Positions 17,709 to 26,890 are shown, numbered from the stretch's first letter. The stretch: 64,000 bases of DNA from Microbacterium album (GCF_014643695.1 NZ_BMJY01000011.1:40949-104948), one strand, 5' to 3'. The notes: generated by a model not told the origin, from the sequence alone. Program-made: numbers and translations.

Positions 17709-18590
17709 ATGTTCTTCCACAGGCAGGAGCTCCAGCACACGGTGAAGCCGGATGCGCCCGACGCCGTCTACGCGCGCAAGCTGCAGGAGGTGCTCGGCGG
17801 CCAGTACGGCGAGATCACCGTGGCGATGCAATACCAGTTCCAGGCATGGAACATGCACATCCCGGGCAAGTATCGGGACCTGCTCTTCGGCATCGGCGCG
17901 GAGGAGATGGGCCACGTCGAGATGCTGGCGATCATGATCGCCCAGCTGCTCGAGAAGGCTCCGCTCGGCGTGACCGAGAAGGCCGTCCAGGACGACCCCG
18001 TCGTCGCCGCGATCGTCGGAGGAACCGACGTGCAGCAGGCCATCGTCGCGGGGGCGGGCGCGCGCCCCGTGGACAGCAACGGCAACCCCTGGCAGGGCAG
18101 CTACATCACCGCGAGCGGCAATCTGCTGGCCGACTTCACCGCGAACGCGAACGGGGAGATGCAGGGCCGTCTCCAGGTGGCGCGGCTCTACCACATGACG
18201 GACGACGCCGGCGTGCGGGACCTCCTGGCGTTCCTGCTGGCACGTGACACGATGCACCAGAACCAGTGGCTCGCGGCGATCCAGCAGCTGAAGGAGGACG
18301 GCGTGGAGGATCTGCCCGTGCCCAGCAACTTCCCGCTGAACAAGGAGCACCGCGAGGTCTCCTACCAGTACCTCAACTTCAGCGACGGGAAGGCCGCCGC
18401 CGAGGGGGCCTGGGCCAGCGGTCCCACCCCGGACGGCAAGGGCGAGTTCACGTACCACGACGGGCCGACCACCAGCGCGCCGATGCCGCCGCCGACGCAC
18501 CCCGACTCGCGGTTCTACGGCACGACCGAGCTGCCGAACGTCGTCGAGAAGACGGCGGGAGCGGTGCAGGACGCGATGAACAAGGAGTAG
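17709..18590 (+). CDS. manganese catalase
   Basis: A 293-residue dimanganese (non-haem) catalase that splits hydrogen peroxide. The four-helix metal ligands are all present: Glu35 (QYGEITVAM), Glu66 and His69 (GAEEMGHVEML), Glu150 (NANGEMQGRL) and His183 (LARDTMHQNQW). The C-terminal extension after SYQYLNFSDG with a Pro-rich PMPPPTHPD wraps subunits in known structures. GGAGAAGGAGAG just upstream is a strong ribosome binding site. It is a single-gene transcript ending in a hairpin, and probably part of oxidative or stationary-phase defence. Confidence 0.93.
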   Translation: MFFHRQELQHTVKPDAPDAVYARKLQEVLGGQYGEITVAMQYQFQAWNMHIPGKYRDLLFGIGAEEMGHVEMLAIMIAQLLEKAPLGVTEKAVQDDPVVAAIVGGTDVQQAIVAGAGARPVDSNGNPWQGSYITASGNLLADFTANANGEMQGRLQVARLYHMTDDAGVRDLLAFLLARDTMHQNQWLAAIQQLKEDGVEDLPVPSNFPLNKEHREVSYQYLNFSDGKAAAEGAWASGPTPDGKGEFTYHDGPTTSAPMPPPTHPDSRFYGTTELPNVVEKTAGAVQDAMNKE

Positions 18591-18599
18591 GAATCGCGG

Positions 18600-18631
18600 G
18601 AGGGGCCGGGAGCCGGTGCTCCGGGCCCCTC
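18600..18631 (+). terminator. terminator of the Mn-catalase gene
   Basis: GAGGGGCCGGGAGC (18600-18613) pairs with GCTCCGGGCCCCTC (18618-18631) around loop cggt with one mismatch, ten bases after the stop. Confidence 0.65.
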
Positions 18632-18662
18632 GCCGCGTACCCCCCCCGCATAGGCTGGGGGA

Positions 18663-19070
18663 ATGGGTTCTCGGAAGCGCTTCTCGAAGGCTGATCCCGC
18701 GGCGTTCCGCTCCGAGGCGCTCGCGCAAGCGCTCGAGCGCCAGGACATGGCGGCCGTGGCGTTGGCGCTGCGCAACGGGAACACGGTGGTCCCGCTGCTG
18801 AAGCCGGGACCCCGCGACAACCCCCTCGACGGGGGTGAGGTCTGGACGTACCGAGACCCCGGCACGGGCGACGTGGCGCTGCTGCTGTTCAGCGACGCAC
18901 GCAACAAGCCCGCGAACCTCCCCCCGAGCGTGGGCCTCTACTCGCCCGCGTGGCTGCGGTCGTTCCTCTCCGCGCATCGCGACACGCTCACGACGGTGTT
19001 CCTCGACATCGCCGGCCCGCATCCGATGCAGGCGTCGCCCGCCGAACTCCTCGCCGCGCTCGACGCCTGA
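18663..19070 (+). CDS. small cytosolic protein, SseB-like at best
   Basis: A 135-residue protein, not clearly assigned. After a basic start it has LAQALERQDMAAVALALRNG, a strand-rich middle (GEVWTYRDPGTGDVALLLFS) and PSVGLYSPAWLRSFLSAHRD. The helix-strand order and the mention of a value compared with a set level resemble the SseB N-terminal domain, but this is weak. TAGGCT (18651-18656) plus six bases marks a leaderless ATG at 18663. It is convergent with radA. Confidence 0.6.
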   Translation: MGSRKRFSKADPAAFRSEALAQALERQDMAAVALALRNGNTVVPLLKPGPRDNPLDGGEVWTYRDPGTGDVALLLFSDARNKPANLPPSVGLYSPAWLRSFLSAHRDTLTTVFLDIAGPHPMQASPAELLAALDA

Positions 19071-19108
19071 GGCGCCCGGGCGCGTGAGCGGGCGGCGCCC
19101 CGCGACCG

Positions 19109-20467
19109 TCAGAAGCCCGGGATGTCCTTCAGGTAGTCCGGGATTTCCGGCGCCCGCACGTCCTCCAGTGCCGCGAGGAGCTTGCCCGAACGGTCGTCGA
19201 CGACCCGTCCGTACCCGAGGCGCGTGGCCTCGGAACGGCGCTGGGCGGCCTGCGTGATCGGCCGGATCTCGCCCGCGAGGCTGAGCTCGCCTACGGCGGC
19301 GATCCCACGCGCGACGGCCCAGTGCCGCACGGAGCCGGCGACGGCGATCGCGATCGCCAGGTCGGCCGCGGGCTCGGTGAAGCGCACGCCGCCGACGGTC
19401 GAGACGTACACGTCGAGGTCGCTCGTCTTCACGCGTGCCTTGCGCTCCAGCACCGCGAGCACCATCGCGACGCGCGACGCGTCCACGCCGTGGACGACGC
19501 GTCGCGGGTTCGGCGCGCTCGTCGGCACCGTGAGCGCCTGCACCTCGACCGGAAGCGCCCGGCGCCCCTCGAGCGCGATCGCGACGCACGTGCCTGGCTC
19601 GGGCGTGCCGCGCGAGAGGAACAGGCTGCTGGGGTCGGGGACCTCCATGATGCCGTAGCCGGTCATCTCGAAGCAGCCCACCTCGTCGGTCGGCCCGAAG
19701 CGGTTCTTGAGCGCGCGGATGAAGCGCAGCGCGGTCTGCCGATCGCCCTCGAACTGGCATACGACGTCCACGAGGTGCTCCAGCATGCGCGGCCCCGCCA
19801 CCTGGCCGTCCTTCGTCACGTGACCGACCAAGATGATGGGCAGACCCCGCTCCTTCGCCACGCGGATCAACGATGAGGCGACCTCCCGGACCTGCCCGGG
19901 CATGCCGGCGGCCCCGTCGGAGAGCGAGGACGAGACGGTCTGCACCGAATCGACGATCACGAGCTGCGGCGCGACCGCGTCGATCTGACCGAGCACGGCC
20001 GCGAGGTCGGTCTCGCTGGCCAGGAACAGCTCGTCGTGCAGCGCACCCGTGCGCTCCGCGCGGATGCGCACCTGAGCCGGCGACTCCTCGGCGCTGATGT
20101 AGAGCACGCGGCGGCCCTCCAGCGCCGAGCGCGCCGCCACCTCGAGCAGCAGGGTCGACTTGCCGACGCCGGGTTCGCCCGACAGGAGGATTGCGGCGCC
20201 CGGGACGATCCCGCCGCCCAGCACCCGGTCGAACTCGTCGACGCCAGACGCGCGCCGGGGAGCCTCGGCCGGGTCGATCTGGGTGATCGGCCGCGCGGCC
20301 GCGGTCGGGATCAGCGGTTCGACCCGGCGGGTGATGCCGGTCTGCTCCGACGCCTCCGCAACGGTTCCCCACTGCTGGCACTCGCCGCAGCGGCCCACCC
20401 ATTTGGCGGCGGTCCAGCCGCACTCGGTGCAGCGGTAGGCGGCGGGGGCGGTGCGCTTGGTGGCCAT
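19109..20467 (-). CDS. radA: DNA repair protein RadA (Sms)
   Basis: A 452-residue RadA, a RecA-like helicase that helps branch migration in recombination. It has the N-terminal zinc finger YRCTECGWTAAKWVGRCGEC, Walker A GEPGVGKST near residue 100, Walker B LVIVDSVQT, the RadA signature KNRFGPTDEVGCFEM and a C-terminal Lon-protease-like domain (ALEGRRALPVEVQAL, GELSLAGEIRPI). TACGCT at 20474-20479 (minus strand) is six bases from the ATG at 20467, so the mRNA is probably leaderless. Confidence 0.97.
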   Translation of the reverse strand: MATKRTAPAAYRCTECGWTAAKWVGRCGECQQWGTVAEASEQTGITRRVEPLIPTAAARPITQIDPAEAPRRASGVDEFDRVLGGGIVPGAAILLSGEPGVGKSTLLLEVAARSALEGRRVLYISAEESPAQVRIRAERTGALHDELFLASETDLAAVLGQIDAVAPQLVIVDSVQTVSSSLSDGAAGMPGQVREVASSLIRVAKERGLPIILVGHVTKDGQVAGPRMLEHLVDVVCQFEGDRQTALRFIRALKNRFGPTDEVGCFEMTGYGIMEVPDPSSLFLSRGTPEPGTCVAIALEGRRALPVEVQALTVPTSAPNPRRVVHGVDASRVAMVLAVLERKARVKTSDLDVYVSTVGGVRFTEPAADLAIAIAVAGSVRHWAVARGIAAVGELSLAGEIRPITQAAQRRSEATRLGYGRVVDDRSGKLLAALEDVRAPEIPDYLKDIPGF

Positions 20468-20517
20468 GGGATCAGCGTAGGCGGGGCCGCCGACATCGCC
20501 GGTCGGCGATGCACAGG

Positions 20518-21477
20518 TCAGGCCGCGTCGCGCACGCGGTCCGCGGTCTCCCTGATGGCTTCGGCCGACGCGTGCAGCAGCGCGTGCTCCTCGTCCGAGA
20601 AGCGGGTCTCCCGGATGGGGAAGGCGCCCGACGATCCGACGATGGACGGCACCGACAGGGCCACCTCCGGCAGCCCGCGGAAGTCGGACAGCACGGTCGA
20701 GACGGGAAGCACGGCCCGCTCATCGCGCAGCACCGCCTCGACGATGCGCGTCGCCGAGAGCCCGATCGCGTAGTTCGTCGCGCCCTTTCCCGCGATGATC
20801 CGGTACGCCGCCGTGCGGACGTCCTGCGCGATCTCGTCGAGCTCATCCGGAGTGAACGGGTCGCGGTCGAGCGGATCCCATTCGAGCAGCGGCACGGGGC
20901 CGATCGTCGCCGACGACCACAGCGGGAACTCCGTGTCGCCGTGCTCGCCGACGATGTGCGCGTGGACGGAGGACGCCGCCACCCCGGCGCGCTCGGCGAG
21001 GCGCCACCGCAGGCGGGAGGTGTCGAGCACGGTGCCGGAGGCGAAGAGGCGCTCGGCGGGCAGTCCGGTCTGCTGCTGCGCGAGGAGGGTGAGCACGTCG
21101 CACGGGTTCGTGACGATGACGAAGACGGCGCCCGGCGACGCCTCCACGAGCCGGGGCATCATCGTGCGGAAGATGCGCGCGTTCGTGTCGATCAGCTCGA
21201 GACGCGTCTGCCCGGGCCGCTGGGGGGCGCCGGCGGTCACGACCACGACGTGCGAGTCCGCGGTCGCGTCGACGTCCGCGGATCCCGTCACGGTGCTGGA
21301 GCCGGTGAACAGGGAGCCGTGCGCGAGATCCAGCGCCTCCGCCTCGACGCGCGCGGCGTCGATGTCGTGGAGCACGACGTGCCGCGCGGCGCCCCGGATG
21401 AGCGACGCGTACGCGGTCGCGGCGCCGACCGCGCCCGCACCCACGATCGTGAGCTTCGCGTTCTCGATGACCGCCAT
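20518..21477 (-). CDS. ldh: L-lactate dehydrogenase
   Basis: A 319-residue NAD-dependent L-lactate dehydrogenase. It has the Rossmann start KLTIVGAGAVGAATAYASL, the Asp for NAD ribose in VVLHDIDAARVEAEALDLAH, the substrate loop TAGAPQRPGQTRLEL, VTNPCDVLT, and the catalytic GEHGDTEFPLWS that separates LDH from malate dehydrogenase together with the Gln in the APQRPGQ loop. AAGGGACC precedes ATG at 21477. It lies between the ABC exporter and radA on the same strand with gaps of 146 and 50 bp. Confidence 0.95.
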   Translation of the reverse strand: MAVIENAKLTIVGAGAVGAATAYASLIRGAARHVVLHDIDAARVEAEALDLAHGSLFTGSSTVTGSADVDATADSHVVVVTAGAPQRPGQTRLELIDTNARIFRTMMPRLVEASPGAVFVIVTNPCDVLTLLAQQQTGLPAERLFASGTVLDTSRLRWRLAERAGVAASSVHAHIVGEHGDTEFPLWSSATIGPVPLLEWDPLDRDPFTPDELDEIAQDVRTAAYRIIAGKGATNYAIGLSATRIVEAVLRDERAVLPVSTVLSDFRGLPEVALSVPSIVGSSGAFPIRETRFSDEEHALLHASAEAIRETADRVRDAA

Positions 21478-21623
21478 CGCGCTGGTCCCTTCGCTGGCAC
21501 TGCGTCCCCGTCGGCCCGGGCGCGTCGCGCCGGGAAGACAGATCGACGCGGCCAGTCTGTCAGCGCGGTCGCGTCAGCGGGAGGGGGTGGGGCGTTCCCG
21601 TCGTGCCCGTCGCCCCCGCGGGG

Positions 21624-22685
21624 CTACGCGACGCGGGTGCCCTGCGGCAGCCGTCCTGCGGGCGTCCGGTTCCGGGACCACGCCCATGCCAGGGCGCCCG
21701 CGGCGAGGAGCACGTGGCTGCCGAGCCCGACGAACCAGCTCGGGGTCGTCGACGCGATGACCTCTTCGCCGGTCGCCCACGAGGGCCCCGACGACGGTAC
21801 GAAGCCCTGGGGTGTGGGTACGCACCCGTCGTCCACGGGGTTCAGGTCGGGGGTGCGCTGGGCGTGGCGGGCACCGAGCTTGATCTGCCCGAACAGGTCG
21901 ACCGGGTTGCCGTGACGGTCGAAGGTGGTGGGCGTGGCGTCCGCGAGGATGACGTAGGGATTCGCCGCCAGGAACCCCCACACCAGGTCGAACCGGGGCG
22001 TCTCATAGGTGTAGGTCTGCCACTCCGAGCACTCGTACTCCTGGCCGGCGACGCCGTACTCGATGTAGCGGCTCGTGCTCACGACCTCGCTGCGGACGGC
22101 CGCGCCGCCGAGCCCGAACGCGATGAGCGTCCCGATGCTGAGGGCCGCGACCGTCAGGTAGGTCACGGCGACCGAGAACAGCGGTCGCGCGAGCACGCCC
22201 GACAGGCCCACGCCGATGGCGGCGACCACGCCGACCTCGGCCATGAGCACGAGCAGAGACACCGCCACCACGCCCGGATCGCTGTTGCCCGCCACGGTCG
22301 CGATCAGGATGAACGGCACGGCCGCCGCGAGGAACGCCAGGCCCGTGACCCACGCCGCGAGGAACTTGCCGAGCACGATCTGCCCGGTCGTCGCGAGCGT
22401 CACCTGCACGGGAGCGAGGGTCGCGGCGTCCCGGTCGCCGTTGATCGCGTTGCCGCTGAGCGCAGGGGAGACGAGTGTGGCCAGCAGGAGCACGAAGAAG
22501 ATCACGATCGAGTAGACGAACCCGCCGACGGCCTCCCAGGTGCCCGACACCAGGAAAGCCAGGACCGTGACGATCAGCAGCAGCAGGGCGAACACGCCGA
22601 GCAGGACGTACCACGCCACGCTCCGCACGCGCTGGCGCAGCTCGAGCGCGACGATCGTGCCGAGGCCGGTCAGATAGGTGTTCAC
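21624..22685 (-). CDS. ABC-2 type exporter permease
   Basis: A 353-residue membrane protein with six probable membrane segments; examples are residues 22-44 (WYVLLGVFALLLLIVTVLAF), 58-80 (FVYSIVIFFVLLLATLV), 110-135, 145-170 and the last near 325-345. An outside loop of about 110 residues precedes the last helix. NGDRDAATLAPVQVT in the loop after helix 2 is typical of ABC-2 permeases of the ABC-type YhaP/NatB kind. The start overlaps the ATPase gene by ATGA (22682-22685). Because its ATPase is broken by a stop codon, the exporter may not work. Confidence 0.85.
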   Translation of the reverse strand: MNTYLTGLGTIVALELRQRVRSVAWYVLLGVFALLLLIVTVLAFLVSGTWEAVGGFVYSIVIFFVLLLATLVSPALSGNAINGDRDAATLAPVQVTLATTGQIVLGKFLAAWVTGLAFLAAAVPFILIATVAGNSDPGVVAVSLLVLMAEVGVVAAIGVGLSGVLARPLFSVAVTYLTVAALSIGTLIAFGLGGAAVRSEVVSTSRYIEYGVAGQEYECSEWQTYTYETPRFDLVWGFLAANPYVILADATPTTFDRHGNPVDLFGQIKLGARHAQRTPDLNPVDDGCVPTPQGFVPSSGPSWATGEEVIASTTPSWFVGLGSHVLLAAGALAWAWSRNRTPAGRLPQGTRVA

Positions 22686-23638
22686 GACGCGCGGCCCTCC
22701 GGTGTGCCCAGACCCAGGAACGTCTGCTCGAGTCGCCCGGCGACCGGGGCGAACTCGGTGATGCGCAGCTCAGCCGCGACGAGCGCAGCGAGACCGGCGG
22801 CGGCCGCTTCGTCGGACGCGAACGGCACGATGAGGTCGCCGCGGTCGCGGCGCAAGGCCGAGACGTCCACACCGACGCCGACGAGCGCCGTGACCAGCTC
22901 CGGAGAGGCGGCCGGCTCGGCCTGCGCGGCGAGGAAGCGGATGCGCCAGTCGCGCGTCCCCGCGCCTGCCCGCGCCACGTGCTCCTCAGGCACCGTCGCA
23001 CCGCGCAGCATGAAGACGGCGCCGTCGGCGATCTCCTCGAGTTCGGACAGCACGTGGCTGGAGACGAGCACCGTGCGTCCGTCGGCGGCCAGGCCGCGCA
23101 GCAGCGTGCGCAGCTCGATGCGCGCCTCGGGGTCCAGCCCCGAGGCCGGCTCGTCGAGTAGCAGCACGGCCGGGTCGTGCACGAGCGCCCGGGCGAGCCC
23201 CAGCCGCTGCTTCTGCCCGCGGGACAGGACCCGGGCCGGGCGATCCGCCAGCGCGTTCAGGCCCACGACGCCGAGCAGCTCGGCGGCCCTCGCCGCGGCC
23301 TGCTCGCGCGTCATCCGGTACAGCTGTCCCGTGACGGTGAGCGTCTCGCGCGCGGTGAGCGACGGCCACGCGCCGAGGGCATCGGGCATCCACCCCATCC
23401 GGGCGCGCACGGCCGCGGGTGCCGCCACCGGATCGGCGCCCGCGATCTCGATCGATCCCGCGTCGGGGCGCAGCAGCGACGCGAGCATGAGCAGGAGCGT
23501 CGTCTTGCCGGACCCGTTGGGCCCGACGAGCGCCGTCACCTAGCCCGCGGGTGCCTCGAACGTCGCGTCGGTGACCGCGTGCACGTCGCCGAACGAGCGC
23601 CGGAGGCCACGGGCGACGATGCCGAGGTTGTCCGTCAC
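22682..23638 (-). pseudogene. ABC-2 exporter ATP-binding protein, interrupted by TAG
   Basis: The full frame from GTG 23638 would encode 318 residues, but TAG at 23542-23540 (minus strand) splits it. Before the stop stands GIVARGLRRSFGDVHAVTDA then TFEAPAG; after it VTALVGPNGSGKTTLLLMLA, the Walker A. The same frame continues, so only one codon is wrong, likely GAG or CAG turned into TAG. The rest is normal: signature LSRGQKQRLGLARAL, Walker B AVLLLDEPASGLDPEAR, switch His SSHVLSE. A restart at the GTG directly after the TAG would still contain Walker A but lack the first strands. The -10 box TAGGCT (23651-23646) lies seven bases before GTG 23638. Confidence 0.8.
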
Positions 23639-23710
23639 GCCCCTGAGCCTAGGGCAGACCTTCCCTCGGGCCAGGTCCGGCTCGCGCGCATGCGCGGCTA
23701 CGCTCGGTGC

Positions 23711-25393
23711 ATGGCCCGCCGTGACCTCGACCTCATCCGCACCGTCGACGAGGCGCTCCGCGGCGACGCGTTCGACCTCCTCGTGTACGCCAGCCGCGTG
23801 CTCGAGATGCTGCGACGCCCGCTCGATCCCAACGGCGAGCCCATCGAGGGCATGCCGACGCTTGCCGAGATGGTCGAGAGTACGCTCGCCGACGCCGTAC
23901 GGCAGAGCGACGCGCTGCTGCTGGCGATGGCGGTGCTGCTGGATGGGGGCGGTACGGCCGACGACGCCGTCGCCGAGCGCATCCGCTCCTCGGCGGGCGA
24001 CCGCTGGCGCACCCTTCCCGGCTGGCTGTCGGGATCGGCCTCCCGGCAGCCGGGCGCGGAGATCGCCGGCGTGATCGCGTTCGAGCACGTCCTCGGCGCC
24101 GACGCGACGATCCTCATCGGTGCGGTCCTGCCCGACGGCACGCCGATCACCGCGACCGTGTTCATCGACCGGGACGGCGGTGGCACCATCGGCGACGCCT
24201 TCGTCACGCCCGAGACCCTCGACGCCGCGCTCGCCGCGGGCGCCCGCGGGGTCGACGCCGAGGAGTTCCCGCGTGTCGAGATCGCGCCGGCGGATGCCCG
24301 CGAGCGGGTCGCCCGGGCGATGGTGACGGACCTCGCGCTCGAACCGGCGCTGGTCACGGACTCGTGGCCCGCGTGCCGGCCCCTGCTCGCGTGGCTGCTG
24401 CGGTCGCTCCCCGACGGCGGAGGGGACTTCCCGCGGCCGCCGGCCGAGTCCTCCACCGACGACGCGCTGATCGCCGCCGTGCGGGAGACGGTGCCCGACG
24501 GAGAGCAGCACGCCCGGCTGCTCATCGCGCTGAACCGCGAGCACAGCGGCGCGGGAGACGCGCGACTGTGGAGCGACACGTTCGTCGAGTCGCTGCTGCT
24601 CGACCTGCTGCCGTTCGAGGACGACGCCGAGGCCGATCCGGAGGGCGTGCTCGCGGCACTCCGGGCGCTGATCGTGGCGGGGCACGTGCGCGCCGAGGTG
24701 CCGGAGCGGCTCACGCTGCGGACGCTGGAGGCGGTGGACGAGCTCGCAGATTCGTTCCTGGAGCTGCTGGCGATCGACGAGGATCCGTACGGCGACGGCT
24801 TCTTCGACGACCTTGGCGACGGTGCGCCCGACGGCGGTGCGTCCGAGGGCGACGCGGCCCGCCGCGAGCTCGCGCTGCTGGCGCTGCGCGTGGGAGGGCA
24901 CCGACACCTCGACGCGCTGGACACGGTTCCGATGACGCGGGTGGTGCGGGATCATCGCGCGCTCGACGAGCGCGCCCGCACGGGGCTCGCGACGGTGCGT
25001 GGCCTGATCGAGCGGGCGTGCGGCACGCTGTTCGAGGACCCTGAGCTCGCAACCGCCGCGACGAGCGTCGCCGACCTCCTGGTCGACGCAGACCCGCGGA
25101 TCTTCGCCAAGGGCAAGCCGGAGCTGGCCGCCGCGGCGGTCATCTGGATCGCTGCGACAGTCAACGACGCGCTCGCGCCGGCCGGCGACGTCCCCGTCTC
25201 CGCCGTGATGTCGGCGCTCGGCCTGCGCGGCAGCACGCCCGCGGCACGCGCCGTCGGCTACCTCGCGGTGCTCGACGTGGACGAGCCTGACCTCTGGTCC
25301 GGACTGCCCTCGCTCGGCGACCCGTCGCTCCTCACCGCCGGCACCCGCCGCGAGCTGATCCGCCGCCGGGACGAGGCCCGCGCCCGGCTCTGA
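23711..25393 (+). CDS. large cytosolic protein of unknown function, DUF6398-like C-terminus
   Basis: A 560-residue, acidic, Ala/Leu-rich protein of mostly helix, with no signal peptide or membrane segment. I do not recognise the bulk. The last 100 residues (KGKPELAAAAVIWIAATVND, then a short HTH-like VSAVMSALGLRGSTPAARA) resemble the DUF6398 module, where a helical repeat precedes a possible DNA-binding turn; this is an inference. ATG at 23711 has a leaderless box TACGCT (23699-23704) and is divergent to the ABC-2 ATPase. An Asp/Gly-rich low-complexity loop lies near residues 360-385. Confidence 0.75.
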   Translation: MARRDLDLIRTVDEALRGDAFDLLVYASRVLEMLRRPLDPNGEPIEGMPTLAEMVESTLADAVRQSDALLLAMAVLLDGGGTADDAVAERIRSSAGDRWRTLPGWLSGSASRQPGAEIAGVIAFEHVLGADATILIGAVLPDGTPITATVFIDRDGGGTIGDAFVTPETLDAALAAGARGVDAEEFPRVEIAPADARERVARAMVTDLALEPALVTDSWPACRPLLAWLLRSLPDGGGDFPRPPAESSTDDALIAAVRETVPDGEQHARLLIALNREHSGAGDARLWSDTFVESLLLDLLPFEDDAEADPEGVLAALRALIVAGHVRAEVPERLTLRTLEAVDELADSFLELLAIDEDPYGDGFFDDLGDGAPDGGASEGDAARRELALLALRVGGHRHLDALDTVPMTRVVRDHRALDERARTGLATVRGLIERACGTLFEDPELATAATSVADLLVDADPRIFAKGKPELAAAAVIWIAATVNDALAPAGDVPVSAVMSALGLRGSTPAARAVGYLAVLDVDEPDLWSGLPSLGDPSLLTAGTRRELIRRRDEARARL

Positions 25394-25447
25394 TGCCGCT
25401 TCGTCCCTGATTCGCGTCTCGCGTGAACCTCACGTAAACTGGTCGGC

Positions 25448-25538
25448 GGTGACGTGTCCGAGCGGCCGAAGGTGCAACTCTCGAAAAGTTGTGTAGGGTA
25501 ACCCCCTACCGTGGGTTCAAATCCCACCGTCACCGCCA
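25448..25538 (+). tRNA. tRNA-Ser(CGA)
   Basis: Acceptor arms GGTGACG (25448-25454) and CGTCACC (25528-25534) pair fully, followed by discriminator G and an encoded CCA (25536-25538). The anticodon stem CAACT/AGTTG encloses loop CTCGAAA with anticodon CGA at 25482-25484. A long variable arm (TGTAGGGTAACCCCCTA) and the T-loop GGTTCAAATCC confirm a class II serine tRNA reading UCG. It stands alone, directly before a strong terminator and the IS element. Confidence 0.97.
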
Positions 25539-25542
25539 CTGT

Positions 25543-25591
25543 CCTGAGTCGCGACATCGTTTACGAACGTGTCGCGACTCAGGGCTTTTTT
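25543..25591 (+). terminator. Rho-independent terminator of the tRNA-Ser gene
   Basis: CCTGAGTCGCGACA (25543-25556) pairs perfectly with TGTCGCGACTCAGG (25570-25583); a T6 run follows at 25586-25591. It is one of the few T-tailed terminators seen here. Confidence 0.92.
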
Positions 25592-25631
25592 GTGGGTTCG
25601 GGTCTGCTGAACGAACTGGTGACAGTTTCGG

Positions 25632-26519
25632 TTAGGCCGCGAGGGCCAGGTTCTGGTTAATGATGGTCTCGAACTCGATCGGCGTCAAACGGCCCAGGCG
25701 GGTCTGTCGGCGGCGCCGGTGGTAGGTCCGCTCGATCCAGGTCACGATTGCGATGCGCAGCTGTTCTCGGGTGGCCCAGGACCGGCGGTCGAGGACGTTC
25801 TTCTGCAGCAGGCTGAAGAACGATTCCATGGCCGCGTTGTCGCCCGCAGCTCCCACCCTGCCCATCGAACCGACGAGTCCGTGACGGGTGAGCGCGCGGG
25901 CGAAGCGCCGACTTCGAAATTGCGATCCGCGGTCCGAATGCACGATGCAGCTGGCGACTTGCCCGCGCATCGCGACGGCGTTCTCGACCGCACGGACGGC
26001 GAGTTGGGACTTCATGCGGTCGCTGATCGAATAGCCGACGATCGGGTTGCTGAAGACGTCTTTGACGGCGCAGAGGTAGAGCTTGCCCTGGCGGGTCCGG
26101 TGCTCGGTGATGTCCGTCAGCCACAGCTCGTTCGGCGCGGTCGCGGTGAAGTCGCGCTGCACGCGGTCGTCGAACACGGGCGGGCCGGCCTTCTTGCCGT
26201 TCTTGCCGCGCTTCTTCCCGAACACCGACCACACGCTGTTGCGGGAGCTGTGTTTCCAGACCGTCCGATCCGACACCTCCCACCCGTTGTCGCGGACGGT
26301 GTCGGCGATAAGGCGATACCCGAACTCTGGATCGTCGGCATGCGCGTTGATGATCGCGTCGACCAGATGCGCCTGCGCCCAGTCCCGGTCGGTCACGGGG
26401 TCGGCCAGCCACCGGTAGTACGGCTGGCGGGCGATCTTCAGCACCCGGCACGTCACCGCGACCGGCACCCGGACGAGCGCCGACTTCGCGGCCAGCTCGC
26501 GGACGAGCGGGTACATCAT
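25632..26519 (-). CDS. IS3-family transposase OrfB
   Basis: A 295-residue DDE transposase subunit with an HTH_21 region (YYRWLADPVTDRDWAQAHLV) and an rve catalytic core. The acidic triad is visible as Asp in LWLTDITEH, Asp in IVHSDRGSQF and Glu in GDNAAMESFFSLLQ. The C-terminal RRRRQTRLGRLTPIEFE is typical. ATG at 26519 overlaps the TGA of orfA; the preceding TCAAAATGATG could support coupling or a -1 frameshift giving the OrfAB fusion. The frame is intact, so the element may be active. Confidence 0.93.
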   Translation of the reverse strand: MMYPLVRELAAKSALVRVPVAVTCRVLKIARQPYYRWLADPVTDRDWAQAHLVDAIINAHADDPEFGYRLIADTVRDNGWEVSDRTVWKHSSRNSVWSVFGKKRGKNGKKAGPPVFDDRVQRDFTATAPNELWLTDITEHRTRQGKLYLCAVKDVFSNPIVGYSISDRMKSQLAVRAVENAVAMRGQVASCIVHSDRGSQFRSRRFARALTRHGLVGSMGRVGAAGDNAAMESFFSLLQKNVLDRRSWATREQLRIAIVTWIERTYHRRRRQTRLGRLTPIEFETIINQNLALAA

Positions 26520-26821
26520 TTTGAGGAGCCACCGAGGCGCAGGTTCGCCTGCGACAGATACGCCGCCGCCTTCCGCAGCACCTCGTTCTCCTGCTCGAGC
26601 AACCGGTTCCGCTTGCGCAGCTCACGGAGCTCATCGGCCTCGGTCTTCGTCACGCCGGGCTTGACCCCGGCTTCGACGTCGTCCTGGCGCATCCAGTTCT
26701 GCAGGCAGGTCTCGCTGATCCCGAAGTCCGCCGCGATCTTACGCAACGGCACCCCGGCATCCCGACCACGAGCAACGCGGACCACGTCCTCACGGAACTC
26801 GCGCGGATAGGGCTTGGGCAT
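26516..26821 (-). CDS. IS3-family transposase OrfA
   Basis: A 101-residue protein with the HTH that binds IS ends (YPREFREDVVRVARGRDAGV, then IAADFGISETCLQNWMRQDD) and a leucine-zipper-like coiled coil ADELRELRKRNRLLEQENEV typical of OrfA. It ends SSK right where OrfB begins. ATG at 26821 is the first start after the terminal repeat. Confidence 0.92.
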   Translation of the reverse strand: MPKPYPREFREDVVRVARGRDAGVPLRKIAADFGISETCLQNWMRQDDVEAGVKPGVTKTEADELRELRKRNRLLEQENEVLRKAAAYLSQANLRLGGSSK

Positions 26822-26890
26822 GATGACATCCTCCCAGCGGCGCCTCCCGGCACCACAGATCAGGTGTCACCTATCCGTTCAGCAGACCCG

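Larger units (their letters stand above)
25599..26890 (-). mobile_element. IS3-family insertion sequence, about 1.29 kb
   Basis: The ends are 26-bp imperfect inverted repeats: CGGGTCTGCTGAACG then AACTGGTGACA at 25599-25624, and on the other strand CGGGTCTGCTGAACG then GATAGGTGACA at 26890-26865 (three mismatches). Inside are orfA and orfB with the classic ATGA overlap. The bases next to the ends (gtt left, tct right) show no 3-bp target copy, so the present flanks are probably rearranged. It forms the border between core genome and catabolic region. Confidence 0.9.

Noticed and set aside
25258..25557. Minus-strand protein across the tRNA
   Set aside because: Overlaps the full tRNA-Ser and the end of a real gene; no family.
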